Assembly (NCBI RefSeq): GCF_014651715.1
Contig: NZ_BMXK01000004.1
Coordinates: 124,001 to 188,000, forward strand
DNA from: Zhihengliuella salsuginis
GTDB taxonomy: Bacteria; Actinomycetota; Actinomycetes; Actinomycetales; Micrococcaceae
Direction: 5' to 3'
DNA length: 64,000 nucleotides
Shown: one piece after another, positions 35,427-44,592 of the stretch
Position numbering within the stretch: position 1 is the first letter of the stretch
Layout: every line of letters starts with the position of its first letter
The notes under the pieces: model-generated
Seen by the model: only the letters and a program-made list of their open reading frames with translations
What the model was told of the DNA's origin: nothing
The model's database searches: none
Program-made: the position numbers and the translations under genes

Positions 35427-36608
35427 CTACCGGGCCGCGCCGGCCCGGCGCTTGTTGTAGATGTCGAACGCCACGGCGAGGAGCAGGACCAGTCCTTTGA
35501 CGATCTGCTGGGTGGACTGGTCGACGCCCATGAGCTGCATGCCGTTGGACATGACCGCCATGACGAGGCCGCCGACGATCGCGCCGGTGACGCGGCCGAC
35601 GCCGCCGGTGGTGGACGCGCCGCCGATGAAGCAGGCCGCGATGGCGTCGAGCTCGAACATGTTGCCCGCGCCCGGCTGCGCGCCGTTGGAGCGCGAGGAG
35701 AACACCGCGCCCGCGATGCCGGCGAGCAGGCCCATGTTGATGAAGATCCAGAAGTTGACCTTCTTGACGTTCACGCCGGAGAGGCGGGCCGCCGAGAGGT
35801 TCCCGCCGATCGCGTAGACGTGGCGGCCGAACACGGTCCGGGTGGTGACCACGTGGTAGGTGATGATGAGGCCGCCGAGGATGATCAGGACGATCGGCAT
35901 GCCGCGGCTCGTCGCCAGCTGCCAGAAGAACCACATGACGACGGCGCCGACGACCGCGATCTTCGCGATCAGCAGCGCCAGACCCTCGACCTGCTGCCCG
36001 TACTTGGCGCGGCCCGAGCGGGAGCGGATCTGGCTCCAGGCGAAGCCGGCCACCGCGAAGACGCCGATGACGAGCGTGAAGAGGTCGTACCCGTAGCCGC
36101 CCAGGAGGCCGTTGAGGAAGCCGCCGGCGACCTGCTGGTACTCGGACGGGAACGGCGAGAGGGAGACGTTGGAGAGCGTCAGGTACGTCAGGCCGCGGAA
36201 GAGCAGCATGCCCGCCAGGGTGACGATGAACGCGGGGATGCCCACGATCGCGACCCAGAATCCGTGCCAGACGCCGGAGAGGATGCCGACCCCGACCGCG
36301 GCGAGCAGGCCGACCCACCAGGGCAGCCCGTTGCCGATGACGAGGACGGCCGAGACCGCACCCGTGAACGCGACGAGGGACCCGACCGAGAGGTCGATGT
36401 GCCCGGCGACGATCACCATGATCATGCCGAGCGCCAGGATCAGCACGTAGGAGTACTGCAGGACGATGTTGGTGACGTTGATCGGGCTGAGCAGCAGGCC
36501 GTCCGTCAGCACCGTGAACAGAGCGATGATGAGCACGAACGCGATATAGATGCCGCTCGTGCGCAGGTTCTTCGTGAAGAGGTCTTTGAGTTCGGATGCG
36601 ACGCTCAT
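35427..36608 (-). CDS. Sugar ABC transporter permease (MmsB/GguB-like)
   Basis: 393 residues with about ten membrane helices, of the ribose/xylose-type (BPD_transp_2) permease family. GMIMVIVAGHIDLSVGSLVA and FTGAVSAVL are the classic family signature. VYAIGGNLSAARLSGVNVKK is the EAA-like loop that docks on the ATPase, and DAIAACFIGGASTTGGVGRV is conserved near the C-terminus. The ATG overlaps the ATPase stop by 1 bp. With the ChvE-type binding protein upstream it makes a complete importer, probably for L-arabinose or xylose given the nearby ara genes. Confidence 0.94.
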   Translation of the reverse strand: MSVASELKDLFTKNLRTSGIYIAFVLIIALFTVLTDGLLLSPINVTNIVLQYSYVLILALGMIMVIVAGHIDLSVGSLVAFTGAVSAVLVIGNGLPWWVGLLAAVGVGILSGVWHGFWVAIVGIPAFIVTLAGMLLFRGLTYLTLSNVSLSPFPSEYQQVAGGFLNGLLGGYGYDLFTLVIGVFAVAGFAWSQIRSRSGRAKYGQQVEGLALLIAKIAVVGAVVMWFFWQLATSRGMPIVLIILGGLIITYHVVTTRTVFGRHVYAIGGNLSAARLSGVNVKKVNFWIFINMGLLAGIAGAVFSSRSNGAQPGAGNMFELDAIAACFIGGASTTGGVGRVTGAIVGGLVMAVMSNGMQLMGVDQSTQQIVKGLVLLLAVAFDIYNKRRAGAAR

Positions 36609-38143
36609 CAGACGGCCTCCTTCTCAATGGTCATGAGCTCCATCAGCTTCTCCTGTGTTGCCTCGGAGCGCGGGAGCTGGCCGGTCATGCGGCCGTAGGC
36701 GAGTGTGTAGATGCGGTCGCAGATCCCCAGGAGCTCGGGCAGCTCGGAGGAGATCACCAGCACGGCCTTGCCGGCGTCCGCGAGCTGGTTGATGATCTGG
36801 TAGATCTCGAATTTCGCGCCGACGTCGATGCCGCGGGTCGGCTCGTCGAGGATCAGCAGCTCGGGGGCGGTGTGCAGCCACTTGCCGAGCACGACCTTCT
36901 GCTGGTTGCCGCCGGAGAGGTTCCCGGTGGTGGCCATGACGGTCGGCGACTTGATGTTCATCGACTGGCGGTAGCTCTCCGCGATGCGGATCTCCTCGTT
37001 GCCGTTGACGAAGCCGTTGGTGGAGACCTTCCCGAGTCCGGCCGCCGTCGTGTTGATGCGGATGTCCTCGATGAGGTTCAGCCCGTAGACCTTGCGGTCC
37101 TCGGACACGTAGGCGATGCCGGCCTTGATGGCCTTGCCCACGTTGGAGGTGTCGACCTTCTTCCCGTCCATGAAGACCTCGCCGCGGATGCCGCGGCCGT
37201 AGGAGTGGCCGAAGACGCTCATCGCGAGCTCGGTCCGGCCGGCGCCCATGAGGCCGGCGATGCCGACGATCTCCCCGGCGCGCACCTCGAGCGAGGCGTT
37301 GTCGACGATCACGCGGTCCGTCTGCGTCGGGTGGCGGACGGTCCAGTCCTTGACCTCGAAGACGACGTCGCCGATCTCCGGCTCGCGCTCCGGGTAGCGC
37401 TGCGAGAGGTCGCGGCCGACCATCCCGCGGATGATCCGGTCCTGGTCGGAGGCCGGATCGGACATGTCGAGCGTCTCGACGGTCTGGCCGTCGCGGATGA
37501 TGGTCGTCGTATCGGCGATGTCCTCGATCTCGCCCAGCTTGTGGGAGATGATGATGCAGGTCATCCCCTGCGTGCGCAGCTCGCGCAGCAGGCCGAGCAG
37601 GTGCGCCGAGTCGTCGTCGTTCAGCGCGGCCGTCGGCTCGTCCAGGATGAGGAGCTTGACGTCCTTGCTCAGGGCCTTGGCGATCTCGATCAGCTGCTGC
37701 TTTCCGACGCCGAGCTGCCCCACCTGGGTGACGGGCTGCTCGTCGAGTCCGACCCGGGCCATCAGCTTCGCGGCCTCGGCGTTGGTGTGGTTCCACTCGA
37801 TGAAGCCCGCGCGCTCCTGCTCGTTGCCGAGGAAGATGTTCTCCGCGACCGACAGGTGCGGGACCAGCGCGAGCTCCTGGTGGATGATGACGACGCCGTG
37901 GCGTTCGGAATCCTTGATCGAGGAGAATTTCATCTCCTCGCCCTCGTAGACGATCTTCCCCTCGTAGGTGCCGTGCGGGTACACGCCGGAGAGGACCTTC
38001 ATCAGGGTCGATTTCCCGGCGCCGTTCTCGCCGCAGATCGCGTGGATCTCGCCGCGGGCGACGGAGAGGTTCACGTTCGACAGGGCTTTGACCCCGGGGA
38101 AGGTCTTGGTGATGTCCTGCATCTGCAGGATGGTGCTGTCCAT
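36608..38143 (-). CDS. Sugar ABC transporter ATP-binding protein, double ATPase (MmsA/GguA-like)
   Basis: 511 residues with two tandem ABC domains. Domain 1 has Walker [10 protein letters not shown], signature [16 protein letters not shown] and Walker [12 protein letters not shown]. Domain 2 has a degenerate Walker A ([10 protein letters not shown], lysine replaced by Arg), signature [15 protein letters not shown] and Walker [13 protein letters not shown]. The degenerate second Walker A is normal for this RbsA/XylG-like family. The start at 38143 follows AAGGA with 7-base spacing; the frame continuing upstream is not coding. 122 bp separate it from the binding-protein gene, and that gap contains a hairpin. 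Confidence 0.95.
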   Translation of the reverse strand: MDSTILQMQDITKTFPGVKALSNVNLSVARGEIHAICGENGAGKSTLMKVLSGVYPHGTYEGKIVYEGEEMKFSSIKDSERHGVVIIHQELALVPHLSVAENIFLGNEQERAGFIEWNHTNAEAAKLMARVGLDEQPVTQVGQLGVGKQQLIEIAKALSKDVKLLILDEPTAALNDDDSAHLLGLLRELRTQGMTCIIISHKLGEIEDIADTTTIIRDGQTVETLDMSDPASDQDRIIRGMVGRDLSQRYPEREPEIGDVVFEVKDWTVRHPTQTDRVIVDNASLEVRAGEIVGIAGLMGAGRTELAMSVFGHSYGRGIRGEVFMDGKKVDTSNVGKAIKAGIAYVSEDRKVYGLNLIEDIRINTTAAGLGKVSTNGFVNGNEEIRIAESYRQSMNIKSPTVMATTGNLSGGNQQKVVLGKWLHTAPELLILDEPTRGIDVGAKFEIYQIINQLADAGKAVLVISSELPELLGICDRIYTLAYGRMTGQLPRSEATQEKLMELMTIEKEAV

Positions 38144-38187
38144 GGGACGTCCTTGCGTGGTGCCTGGTGGTGGGGTCGGGGCGCATG

Positions 38188-38220
38188 GACCGGGGCCGGC
38201 CTCTCGGTCCGGCCCCGGTC
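38188..38220 (-). terminator. Intra-operon hairpin between binding-protein and ATPase genes
   Basis: 12-bp perfect arms GACCGGGGCCGG / CCGGCCCCGGTC with a 9-base loop, 45 bp after the binding-protein stop and 45 bp before the ATPase start. In sugar ABC operons such stems commonly act as partial terminators or 3' stabilisers that raise the level of the binding protein over the membrane parts. That role is inferred. Confidence 0.65.
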
Positions 38221-38265
38221 TGCGCTGGGAGCGCCGCCTCCGCTGTTCCGGGGCGGCGCACCGGC

Positions 38266-39441
38266 CTAGTCGCCCTGGCCGGCTTCGACTTCCTCGGCCG
38301 TCCAGTAGCCCGAATCCACGAGGAGCGGCTCGATGTTCTCGGCGACGACGATGTCCGATTCGAGCAGGAAGGCCGGGACGACCTTCTTGCCGTTGTCGTA
38401 GGTCTCGGTGTCGTTCGCCTCGGGGTCCTCGCCCTTCGCGAAGGACTCGGCGGCCTCGACGGCCTGGGTGGCGAGCTTGCGGGTGTCCTTGAAGATCGTC
38501 GCGAACTGCACGCCCGTGTCGATGAGCTTCACGGAGGCGATCTCGGCGTCCTGGCCGCTGGTCACGGGCAGGCCGTCTTCGATGGTGTCGCCGTAGCCGG
38601 CGTTCTGCAGGGCCGTGATGATGCCGCGGGAGATGCCGTCGTACGGCGAGAGGACGCCGTCGAGCTGCTCCTTGCCGCCGCCGTAGTGGGCGGTCAGCAG
38701 GTCCTCCATGCGCTTCTGCGCGGTCTCCTGCGACCAGCGCAGGGTGGTGACCTGGTCCATCTCGGTCTGGCCGGAGGCCACCTCGAGGACGCCGGAGTCC
38801 AGGTACGGCTGGAGGGTGTCGATGGCGCCCTGCCAGAAGAACGCCGTGTTGTTGTCGTCCGGCGAGCCGGCGAAGAGCTCGATCGCGAACGGGCCCTCCT
38901 CGCCGGTCTCCTCGCCGTTCTCGTCGAGCACGCCGAGACCGCGCAGCAGGGAGGTCCCCTGCTGGACGCCGACCTGGTAGTTGTCGAACGTGACGTAGTG
39001 GTCGACGTTCTCGGTGCCGTTGATCAGGCGGTCGTACGCGATGATCGGGATGTCCTGGTTGGCGGCGGCCTTCAGCTGGTTCGCCAGGGCGGTGCCGTCG
39101 ATCGAGGCGACGATCAGGATGTCGGCGCCCTTGGTGATCATCTGGTCGATCTGCTGCTGCTGGGTCGGGATGTCGTCGTTGGCGAACTGGAGGTCCACCT
39201 CGAAGCCGGCCTCCTCGAGCTGCGACTCGACGGCGGCGCCGTCGGCGATCCAGCGCTCGGACGTCTCGGTCGGCATGGCGACGCCGACGGTCATGTCCTC
39301 GATCGACTGGGGCTCCTCGCCCCCGCCGCCGGCGCCGGCGCCGCCGGCACCCGAGCCGCCGCAGGCCGCCAGCGCGCCGATCATGGTCGCGCCTGCGGCC
39401 ATCGCCATCCAACGCGACGTCATTTTGTTCTTCTTGATCAT
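38266..39441 (-). CDS. chvE: ChvE-type multiple-sugar-binding lipoprotein
   Basis: 391 residues. It has a lipoprotein signal (N-terminal lysines, hydrophobic core, lipobox LAAC then GGSG) and a Gly-rich spacer. The mature protein is a periplasmic-binding-protein type 1 fold: [60 protein letters not shown] and [12 protein letters not shown] match the ChvE/XylF group that binds arabinose, xylose, galactose or glucose. The ATG has GGGAGG six bases upstream. A LacI-type operator lies 49 bp before the start, nearly identical to one before araB. Confidence 0.93.
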   Translation of the reverse strand: MIKKNKMTSRWMAMAAGATMIGALAACGGSGAGGAGAGGGGEEPQSIEDMTVGVAMPTETSERWIADGAAVESQLEEAGFEVDLQFANDDIPTQQQQIDQMITKGADILIVASIDGTALANQLKAAANQDIPIIAYDRLINGTENVDHYVTFDNYQVGVQQGTSLLRGLGVLDENGEETGEEGPFAIELFAGSPDDNNTAFFWQGAIDTLQPYLDSGVLEVASGQTEMDQVTTLRWSQETAQKRMEDLLTAHYGGGKEQLDGVLSPYDGISRGIITALQNAGYGDTIEDGLPVTSGQDAEIASVKLIDTGVQFATIFKDTRKLATQAVEAAESFAKGEDPEANDTETYDNGKKVVPAFLLESDIVVAENIEPLLVDSGYWTAEEVEAGQGD

Positions 39442-39489
39442 CTAGTGCCTCCCGGCGAAAGTTCAGTGCGGGTGATCCAACCCACTAGA

Positions 39490-39503
39490 TGTTAGCGCTC
39501 ACA
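39490..39503. promoter_or_regulatory. LacI-type operator upstream of chvE
   Basis: TGTTAGCGCTCACA differs at one base from the perfect palindrome TGTTAGCGCTAACA upstream of araB. On the minus strand it overlaps the putative -10 TAACAT, so repressor binding would block initiation. The LacI-family gene at 44593 is the likely binder. Confidence 0.78.
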
Positions 39504-39749
39504 GGTGATCGTGGACACACGCGTTCCATTACGGTTTAGTCACGAAAGCTACTTGCTCGCAGTCTTCCAACGATGTAACCGCCGGAGTGCCGGGGCGGGC
39601 CTTCCGTGTCAACCCGCCCCGACCCCGTCCAGCCCGGGCGTGTCGTCCCAGCCGGCCGTGGGGGCACCTCACATCCCGGCGCCGTCACAACGTCATGACC
39701 CACAACAACTGGCGGCCTGGACGGAAGACCACTAGTGCACAACACCTTG

Positions 39750-39780
39750 CGCATCACTTGATGATGCATCAACTGATGCG
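39750..39780. promoter_or_regulatory. 31-bp dyad operator of the toxin-antitoxin module
   Basis: Two 14-base arms (CGCATCACTTGATG and CATCAACTGATGCG) around ATG, symmetrical except one base. A perfect inner palindrome TGATGCATCA lies at 39762-39771. The dyad covers most of the spacer between the -35 and -10 of the antitoxin promoter, the expected place for autorepression by a ribbon-helix-helix antitoxin or its toxin complex. Confidence 0.75.
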
Positions 39781-39786
39781 TAGAAT
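39758..39786 (+). promoter_or_regulatory. Antitoxin promoter (-35 TTGATG, 17 bp, -10 TAGAAT), leaderless
   Basis: TTGATG at 39758-39763 and TAGAAT at 39781-39786 have ideal 17-bp spacing. The antitoxin ATG is seven bases after the -10, so the mRNA should begin at or next to the start codon. No Shine-Dalgarno is present. Confidence 0.7.
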
Positions 39787-39793
39787 TGCATCT

Positions 39794-40084
39794 ATGAACA
39801 CTGCCGGCTCAACAGCTTCCAAACGCGTCACGATCTCCCTGACGGGCCAAGATCTCCGCGATCTCGCCGTACTCCGCGGGGCACCCGGCTACCTGAGTGA
39901 GCAGCTTCCGTCGCACCCGAGTGAGTCGTCGACGATCCGCGCACTGATGCACGAGGGGCTCCGGGTAGTGCAGGAACGTCGCGAGGCCGAGCTGTACGCG
40001 GAGATGGCCGACGAAACGCGCTCTGAGCGGAAAGCCATGCGCAGCCGAGACGATCGGCGCAGCCGAGATACGACGGTCGACTGA
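39794..40084 (+). CDS. Ribbon-helix-helix-like antitoxin (MazE-like)
   Basis: 96 residues. The N-terminus SKRVTISLTGQDLRDLAVLR resembles an RHH DNA-binding strand and helix; SSTIRALMHEGLRVVQERRE is the second helix. The highly charged C-terminal tail (rich in Arg, Asp, Glu) fits a flexible toxin-neutralising segment. A longer frame exists, but the leaderless promoter fixes the start at 39794. The stop codon overlaps the toxin start (TGATG). It should bind the PemK/MazF-like partner and repress the operon through the dyad just upstream. Base composition is visibly lower in GC than neighbours. Confidence 0.82.
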   Translation: MNTAGSTASKRVTISLTGQDLRDLAVLRGAPGYLSEQLPSHPSESSTIRALMHEGLRVVQERREAELYAEMADETRSERKAMRSRDDRRSRDTTVD

Positions 40085-40410
40085 TGCCGATCACATCCCC
40101 GCTGCAACGCGGGCGCGTTTATTTCGCTGATCTCGGTGGGGGTCGCAAGCCCTGGGTCGTCGTCTCAAACAATCAGCGAAACCGCGCATTGGAAGACGCG
40201 CTCGTCGTGCGCATCACAACGACGGACAAATATGAAGGCCTCGCCTCCGTGCAACGGCTCCCCGAGAACGAGTGCGTTGTCGGGCTCGTTCGGGCAGACA
40301 CCCTCACCACCCTGTATCCCGACGAAGTCGAGGAGGACGCCGGTGGTCTCAGCCGGGTCGGCATGGAAGCAGTCGAGGCTGCGCTGCGGGGTGCTCTGGG
40401 GCTGACCTAG
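40084..40410 (+). CDS. PemK/MazF-like mRNA interferase toxin
   Basis: 108 residues. QRGRVYFADLGGGRKPWVVV then SNNQRNRALEDALVVRITTT matches the start of the MazF/PemK fold, with the conserved RG-x-VY-x-A-DL block, the KPWxVVSNN strand and the RITT segment. CVVGLVRADTLTTLYPDEV carries the family's conserved D-x-L after a basic residue. The ATG overlaps the antitoxin stop by one base, giving coupled translation. It would cleave mRNA at short motifs; specificity is unknown. The pair is inserted between the sugar transporter and the arabinose catabolic genes. Confidence 0.87.
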   Translation: MPITSPLQRGRVYFADLGGGRKPWVVVSNNQRNRALEDALVVRITTTDKYEGLASVQRLPENECVVGLVRADTLTTLYPDEVEEDAGGLSRVGMEAVEAALRGALGLT

Positions 40411-40445
40411 CACTCACCTTCACCGCTGGACGGCGGGCACGCAAG

Positions 40446-40479
40446 GGGCCGGCACCCTCCGTCGGGAGAGTGCCGGCCC
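40446..40479. terminator. Bidirectional terminator between toxin and araA
   Basis: 10-bp arms GGGCCGGCAC / GTGCCGGCCC with an inner CTCC/GGAG pairing, placed between two convergent genes. It is followed by TTCG on the plus strand and CTTGCG on the minus strand; the U-tracts are short. Confidence 0.65.
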
Positions 40480-40499
40480 TTCGCGCGGCCCAGTAGCCC

Positions 40500-42020
40500 C
40501 TACAGGCCCTGCGCCAGCCGGTAGTAGGCCTGGTTGAAGCGCACCTGGTCGGCGAAGCCGCGGCGGGTCGTGTCCTCGTCGATCACCAGCAGCTCCGTGC
40601 GGGAGATCTCGGCGAAGACCTCGAACGCCTCCACGCCGGCCGCCGTCGACATGACGGTGTGGTGCGCACCGCCGGCCGTCAGCCACGACTCGGCCGAGGT
40701 CGAGAAGTCCGGGCGCGGGCGCCAGACGGCGCGCGCCACGGGCAGGTTCGGCAACTCCTGCGGCGGCACGACGACGTCGACGACGTTCGCCGTCAGGCGG
40801 AACCGTTCGCGCATGTCGGCCAGGGAGACGACGACGGCGCCGGCGGTCTCGTCCGCGTTGAACACCATGCGCACGGGGTCCTCGCGGCCGCCGATGCCCA
40901 GCGGGTGGACCTCGATGCGCGGCTTGGAGGTGGTCAGCGACGGGCAGACCTCGAGCATGTGGGCGCCGAGGATGAGCTCGTTGCCCGGGGTCAGGTCGTA
41001 GGTGTAGTCCTCCATCAGCGAGGCGCCGCCGGGCAGGCCCGCGCCCATGACCTTCGCGGCCCGGACCAGGACGGCGGTCTTCCAGTCGCCCTCGGCGCCG
41101 AAGCCGTAGCCCTTGCCCATGAGCCGCTGCACGGCCAGGCCCGGCAGCTGCCGCAGTCCGCCGAGGTCCTCGAAGTTGGTGGTGAACGCCTTGGCGCCGG
41201 CGTCGGAGAGGAACTTCTCCATCGCGAGCTCCTGGCGGGCCGCGTAGCGCAGCGACTCGTGCCGCTCGGCGCCCGCGCGCAGCTCGGCGGCGACGTCGTA
41301 CTGCGCCTCGTACTCCGCGACCAGCGCGTCGACGTCGCCCTCGGAGACCGCCTCGACGACCTCCACCAGGTCGTTGACCGCCCACGTGTTCACGGAGACG
41401 CCGAAGCGCAGCTCGGCCTCGGTCTTGTCGCCCTCGGTGACGGCGACGTTGCGCATGTTGTCGCCGAAGCGGACGAGCTTGAGCGACTGCGTGGCGGCCC
41501 AGCCGGCCGCGCCGCGCACCCAGTTGCCGATGCGGGCGGCGACGGCCGGGTTGGAGACGTGGCCGACCACGGTGGTGCGCGAGGCGCCGATCCGGGTCGC
41601 CAGGTAGGCGTACTCGCGGTCGCCGTGCGCGGCCTGGTTGAGGTTCATGAAGTCCATGTCGATGGACTCCCACGGCAGCTCGACGTTGGCCTGCGTGTGC
41701 AGGTGCAGCAGCGGCTTGGTCAGCGCGTTCAGCCCCGAGATCCACATCTTGGCCGGGCTGAAGGTGTGCATCCAGGTCACGACGCCGAGGACGGCGTCGT
41801 TCGAGTTCGCCTCCAGCATGGCGCGGCGGATGGCGTCCTTGTCCTTGAGCACGGGCTTCCAGACGATCTTGGCCGGGACGTCGCCGGAGGCGTCCAGGGC
41901 GGCGGCGACCTGCTGCGACTGCTCGGCGACCTGCGCCAGCGTCTCCTCGCCGTAGAGGTCCTGGCTGCCGGTGAAGAACCAGACCTCCTGGTCGGCGTAC
42001 GGCTTCTGTGCCTGCGTCAT
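40500..42020 (-). CDS. araA: L-arabinose isomerase
   Basis: Converts L-arabinose to L-ribulose. 506 residues, normal. Family motifs seen: [20 protein letters not shown] at the N-terminus, [60 protein letters not shown], and [14 protein letters not shown] with the metal-binding His. Catalytic Glu candidates sit near [21 protein letters not shown] start at the second ATG (42020), which has AAAGGATG with five-base spacing; the ATG at 42026 lies within that site. Last gene of the araB-araD-araA operon. Confidence 0.96.
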   Translation of the reverse strand: MTQAQKPYADQEVWFFTGSQDLYGEETLAQVAEQSQQVAAALDASGDVPAKIVWKPVLKDKDAIRRAMLEANSNDAVLGVVTWMHTFSPAKMWISGLNALTKPLLHLHTQANVELPWESIDMDFMNLNQAAHGDREYAYLATRIGASRTTVVGHVSNPAVAARIGNWVRGAAGWAATQSLKLVRFGDNMRNVAVTEGDKTEAELRFGVSVNTWAVNDLVEVVEAVSEGDVDALVAEYEAQYDVAAELRAGAERHESLRYAARQELAMEKFLSDAGAKAFTTNFEDLGGLRQLPGLAVQRLMGKGYGFGAEGDWKTAVLVRAAKVMGAGLPGGASLMEDYTYDLTPGNELILGAHMLEVCPSLTTSKPRIEVHPLGIGGREDPVRMVFNADETAGAVVVSLADMRERFRLTANVVDVVVPPQELPNLPVARAVWRPRPDFSTSAESWLTAGGAHHTVMSTAAGVEAFEVFAEISRTELLVIDEDTTRRGFADQVRFNQAYYRLAQGL

Positions 42021-42051
42021 GTTCATCCTTTCGTGAAAGTTCTGGGGCCGG

Positions 42052-42768
42052 CTATTTGCCGTAGACGTTCTGGTAGCGGTCGTAGAGCGAGTCGATGTGC
42101 GCCTGCTCGATCGGCGCCGGCTCCCCCAGCTGGCGGGAGATGTGCACGGTGCGGGCGACCTCCTCGCACATCACGGCGGCCTTCACGGCCGCGCGGGCGT
42201 CGGCGCCGATCGTGAACGGGCCGTGGCTCTTCATCAGCACGGCCGGGCTGCGGGACCCGCTGAGGGTCTCGACGATGCCGCGGCCGATCGAGTCGTCGCC
42301 GATGATCGCGAACGGGCCCACCGGGACGGGGCCGCCGAACTCGTCCGCCATCATCGTCAGCACGCAGGGGATCTCCTCGCCGCGCGCGGCCCAGGCGGTC
42401 GCGTACGTCGAGTGCGTGTGCACCACTCCCCCGACGTGCGGCATGTGCTGGTACGTGTAGGCGTGCGCGGCGGTGTCCGACGACGGCGACCGGTCGCCGT
42501 CGAGCAGTTCGCCGTCGAGGGTGCACACCACCATCGACTCGGGCGTCAGGTCGTCGTAGGAGACGCCCGAGGGCTTGATGACGAACAGGTCGGCGCTGCC
42601 GTCGGGGACGTCGGCGTTGCGCACGCGCTGGGAGACGTTGCCCGCCGTCCAGACGACGAGCTCGTAGCGGGGCAGCTCGGCGTGCAGGTCGGCGACGACG
42701 CGGCGCACGCGCGCCACCTCGTCGCGGACGGACTGCGGGTAGGCGTCCAGCGGATTCGCGGCGGTCAT
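42052..42768 (-). CDS. araD: L-ribulose-5-phosphate 4-epimerase
   Basis: Zinc-dependent class II aldolase-fold enzyme giving D-xylulose-5-phosphate. 238 residues. [20 protein letters not shown] holds the phosphate-binding Asn; [20 protein letters not shown] is conserved. [20 protein letters not shown] includes the zinc His pair HTH, and [20 protein letters not shown] holds the later His. AGGAG is 5 bases before the ATG. It sits between araB (34 bp upstream) and araA (31 bp downstream), completing the bacterial arabinose pathway. Confidence 0.95.
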   Translation of the reverse strand: MTAANPLDAYPQSVRDEVARVRRVVADLHAELPRYELVVWTAGNVSQRVRNADVPDGSADLFVIKPSGVSYDDLTPESMVVCTLDGELLDGDRSPSSDTAAHAYTYQHMPHVGGVVHTHSTYATAWAARGEEIPCVLTMMADEFGGPVPVGPFAIIGDDSIGRGIVETLSGSRSPAVLMKSHGPFTIGADARAAVKAAVMCEEVARTVHISRQLGEPAPIEQAHIDSLYDRYQNVYGK

Positions 42769-42802
42769 GTCGGCTCCTGGGTTCTGGGCTGGGAAGGGGT
42801 GG

Positions 42803-44431
42803 TCAGAGGTTCTCGGCGGCGGCGCGCTCGACGGCGAGGCCGGCTTCGTAGCGCTCGAGGAAGGCGGCGTACCCGGCCTCGTCCGCGGGGTCCGGGGCGA
42901 CGACGTCGAGCTCGGTGCCCGCGAAGACGCGGGACGTGAGGTAGCCGCCGAGGCCGGTCGCGGCGCCGTCGAGCACGGCCCGGCGGTAGGCGGCGAGCAC
43001 GGCGATGCCCCACGCCCCGCCCTCGCCGGCGGTGGTGCCGACGGCGACGGGCGCGCCGAGCGCGGCGGCGAGGAAGCGCTGGGCGACGCCGGCGGTCTTG
43101 AACAGGCCGCCGTGGGCGAACATGGCGTCGAGCCGCACGCCCTCGCCGTCGAGCACCTTCATGCCGAGGCTGAGCGTGCCGAACACGGCGTAGACCTGGG
43201 TGCGCATGAAGTTCGCCAGGCTGAGCGTGGAGTCCGGGGTGCGCGCGAAGAGCGGCCGGCCCTCGTCGAGACCGGTGATCGGCTCGCCGGAGAGGTAGTT
43301 GTAGGCGATCAGCCCGCCGCCGTCGGCCTCGCCCTCGAGCGCGGCGGCGAACAGCGCGCCGAACACGTCGTCGCCGGCCGCCGGCGTGCCGAGCGCCGCG
43401 GCGAACTCGCCGAACAGCCCGGCCCACGCGGCCAGTTCGCTGGCGCCGTTGTTGCAGTGGACCATGGCGACCAGGTCGCCGGACGGGGTGGTCACCATGT
43501 CGAGCTCGTGGTGGACGGCGGAGAGCGGCTGCTCGAGGACGACCATCGCGAAGATGCTGGTGCCGGCGGAGACGTTGCCGGTGCGCGGGGCGACCGAGTT
43601 GGTGGCGACCATCCCGGTGCCGGCGTCGCCCTCCGGCGGGCACAGCGGGATGCCCGGGCGCAGCGCGCCGCTCGGGTCGAGCAGCCGGGCGCCGGATTCG
43701 GTGAGGACGCCGGCGTCCGCGCCGGCGGTCAGGACCTCGGGCATCAGGTCGACGACGGCGGCCGGCGGCGCCGTCCGGCCCGCCGCGCGCCGCTCGGCGG
43801 CGAGGGAGTCGTAGGTGGCGAGCATGCCGGCGTCGTACCCGCCCGTGGCCGGGTCGATCGGGAACATGCCCGAGGCGTCGCCGACGCCGAGGACCTTGCA
43901 GCCGGTGAGCTGCCAGTGCACGTAGCCGGCGAGCGTGGTGAAGAAGTCGACGTCGGACACGTGGGCCTCGTCGTCGAGCACGGCCTGGTGGAGGTGGGCG
44001 ATGGACCAGCGCAGCGGGATATTGTAGCCGAAGCGGTCGGTCAGCTCCCCGGACGCGTCGCCGGTGGTCGTGTTGCGCCACGTGCGGAAGGGGACGAGCA
44101 GCTCGTCGGCGGCGGAGAACGCCAGGTACCCGTGCATCATGGCGGAGACGCCGATCGCGTCGAAGCTGGCGGGGCGGACGCCGAAGCGGGATTCGACGTC
44201 GTCGCACAGGGCGGCGTAGGCCGCGGCCAGACCCTCCCACACGGACTCGAGCGGGTACGTCCACGTGCGGCCCTCGAACCGGTTCTCCCAGCCGTGGCTG
44301 CCGCTGGCGACGGGCGCGTGGTCCTCGCCGATCAGGCTGGCTTTGATGTTGGTCGAGCCGAGCTCGATGCCCAGCGTGGTGCGGCCGGCCGTGATGGCCT
44401 CCCGCACGGCGGCGGTGCGCTGCGAATCCAT
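42803..44431 (-). CDS. araB: L-ribulokinase, FGGY family (actinobacterial AraB type)
   Basis: 542 residues. The FGGY kinase N-terminal ATPase fold shows LGIELGSTNIKASLIGEDHA (phosphate-1 motif), IGVSAMMHGYLAFSAADELL and PFRTWRNTTTGDASGELTDR. The C-terminal half has GTGMVATNSVAPRTGNVSAG then TSIFAMVVLEQPL, and MFAHGGLFKTAGVAQRFLAA, typical of the family. Context (araD, araA downstream) makes L-ribulose the substrate rather than xylulose. The frame is open 43 codons upstream, but the ATG at 44431 with GGA-rich leader is preferred. A perfect LacI-type operator lies 87 bp upstream. Confidence 0.92.
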   Translation of the reverse strand: MDSQRTAAVREAITAGRTTLGIELGSTNIKASLIGEDHAPVASGSHGWENRFEGRTWTYPLESVWEGLAAAYAALCDDVESRFGVRPASFDAIGVSAMMHGYLAFSAADELLVPFRTWRNTTTGDASGELTDRFGYNIPLRWSIAHLHQAVLDDEAHVSDVDFFTTLAGYVHWQLTGCKVLGVGDASGMFPIDPATGGYDAGMLATYDSLAAERRAAGRTAPPAAVVDLMPEVLTAGADAGVLTESGARLLDPSGALRPGIPLCPPEGDAGTGMVATNSVAPRTGNVSAGTSIFAMVVLEQPLSAVHHELDMVTTPSGDLVAMVHCNNGASELAAWAGLFGEFAAALGTPAAGDDVFGALFAAALEGEADGGGLIAYNYLSGEPITGLDEGRPLFARTPDSTLSLANFMRTQVYAVFGTLSLGMKVLDGEGVRLDAMFAHGGLFKTAGVAQRFLAAALGAPVAVGTTAGEGGAWGIAVLAAYRRAVLDGAATGLGGYLTSRVFAGTELDVVAPDPADEAGYAAFLERYEAGLAVERAAAENL

Positions 44432-44516
44432 GAGCCTGAGTCCTTTCCCCGTCCTGCGGGAGCCGATCATCGGTGCTGTCCCGGCCGGCAGACGCCGCCG
44501 GGAATCCCCACGAGTT

Positions 44517-44546
44517 ATGTTAGCGCTAACAAATAGTGGCGCGCAA
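44517..44546 (-). promoter_or_regulatory. araB promoter overlapping operator
   Basis: On the minus strand, -35 TTGCGC (44541-44546), an 18-bp spacer and -10 TAACAT (44517-44522). The -10 overlaps the edge of the operator TGTTAGCGCTAACA, matching the geometry upstream of chvE. Confidence 0.55.
44518..44531. promoter_or_regulatory. LacI-type operator upstream of araB
   Basis: Perfect 14-bp palindrome TGTTAGCGCTAACA with the central CG step typical of LacI/GalR operators. It overlaps the araB -10. The LacI-family gene lies immediately upstream on the same strand. Confidence 0.85.
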
Positions 44547-44592
44547 CACGGTCGCCTCAAAGGTCTGTCAGCGGCCCCTCCGGGCCCGGGGA

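Larger units (their letters stand above)
39442..39793. other. Intergenic region between chvE and the toxin-antitoxin module
   Basis: 352 bp without a convincing gene. It holds the chvE promoter and LacI-type operator (39490-39503) at one end and the antitoxin promoter with its dyad (39750-39786) at the other. I see nothing definite in 39510-39745. The region is less GC-rich than the genes beside it. Confidence 0.7.

Noticed and set aside
36608-39412. Apparent 934-residue extended ABC ATPase
   Set aside because: The extension is a shadow of the ChvE-type gene; the ATG at 38143 has a good ribosome binding site and begins the ATPase domain.
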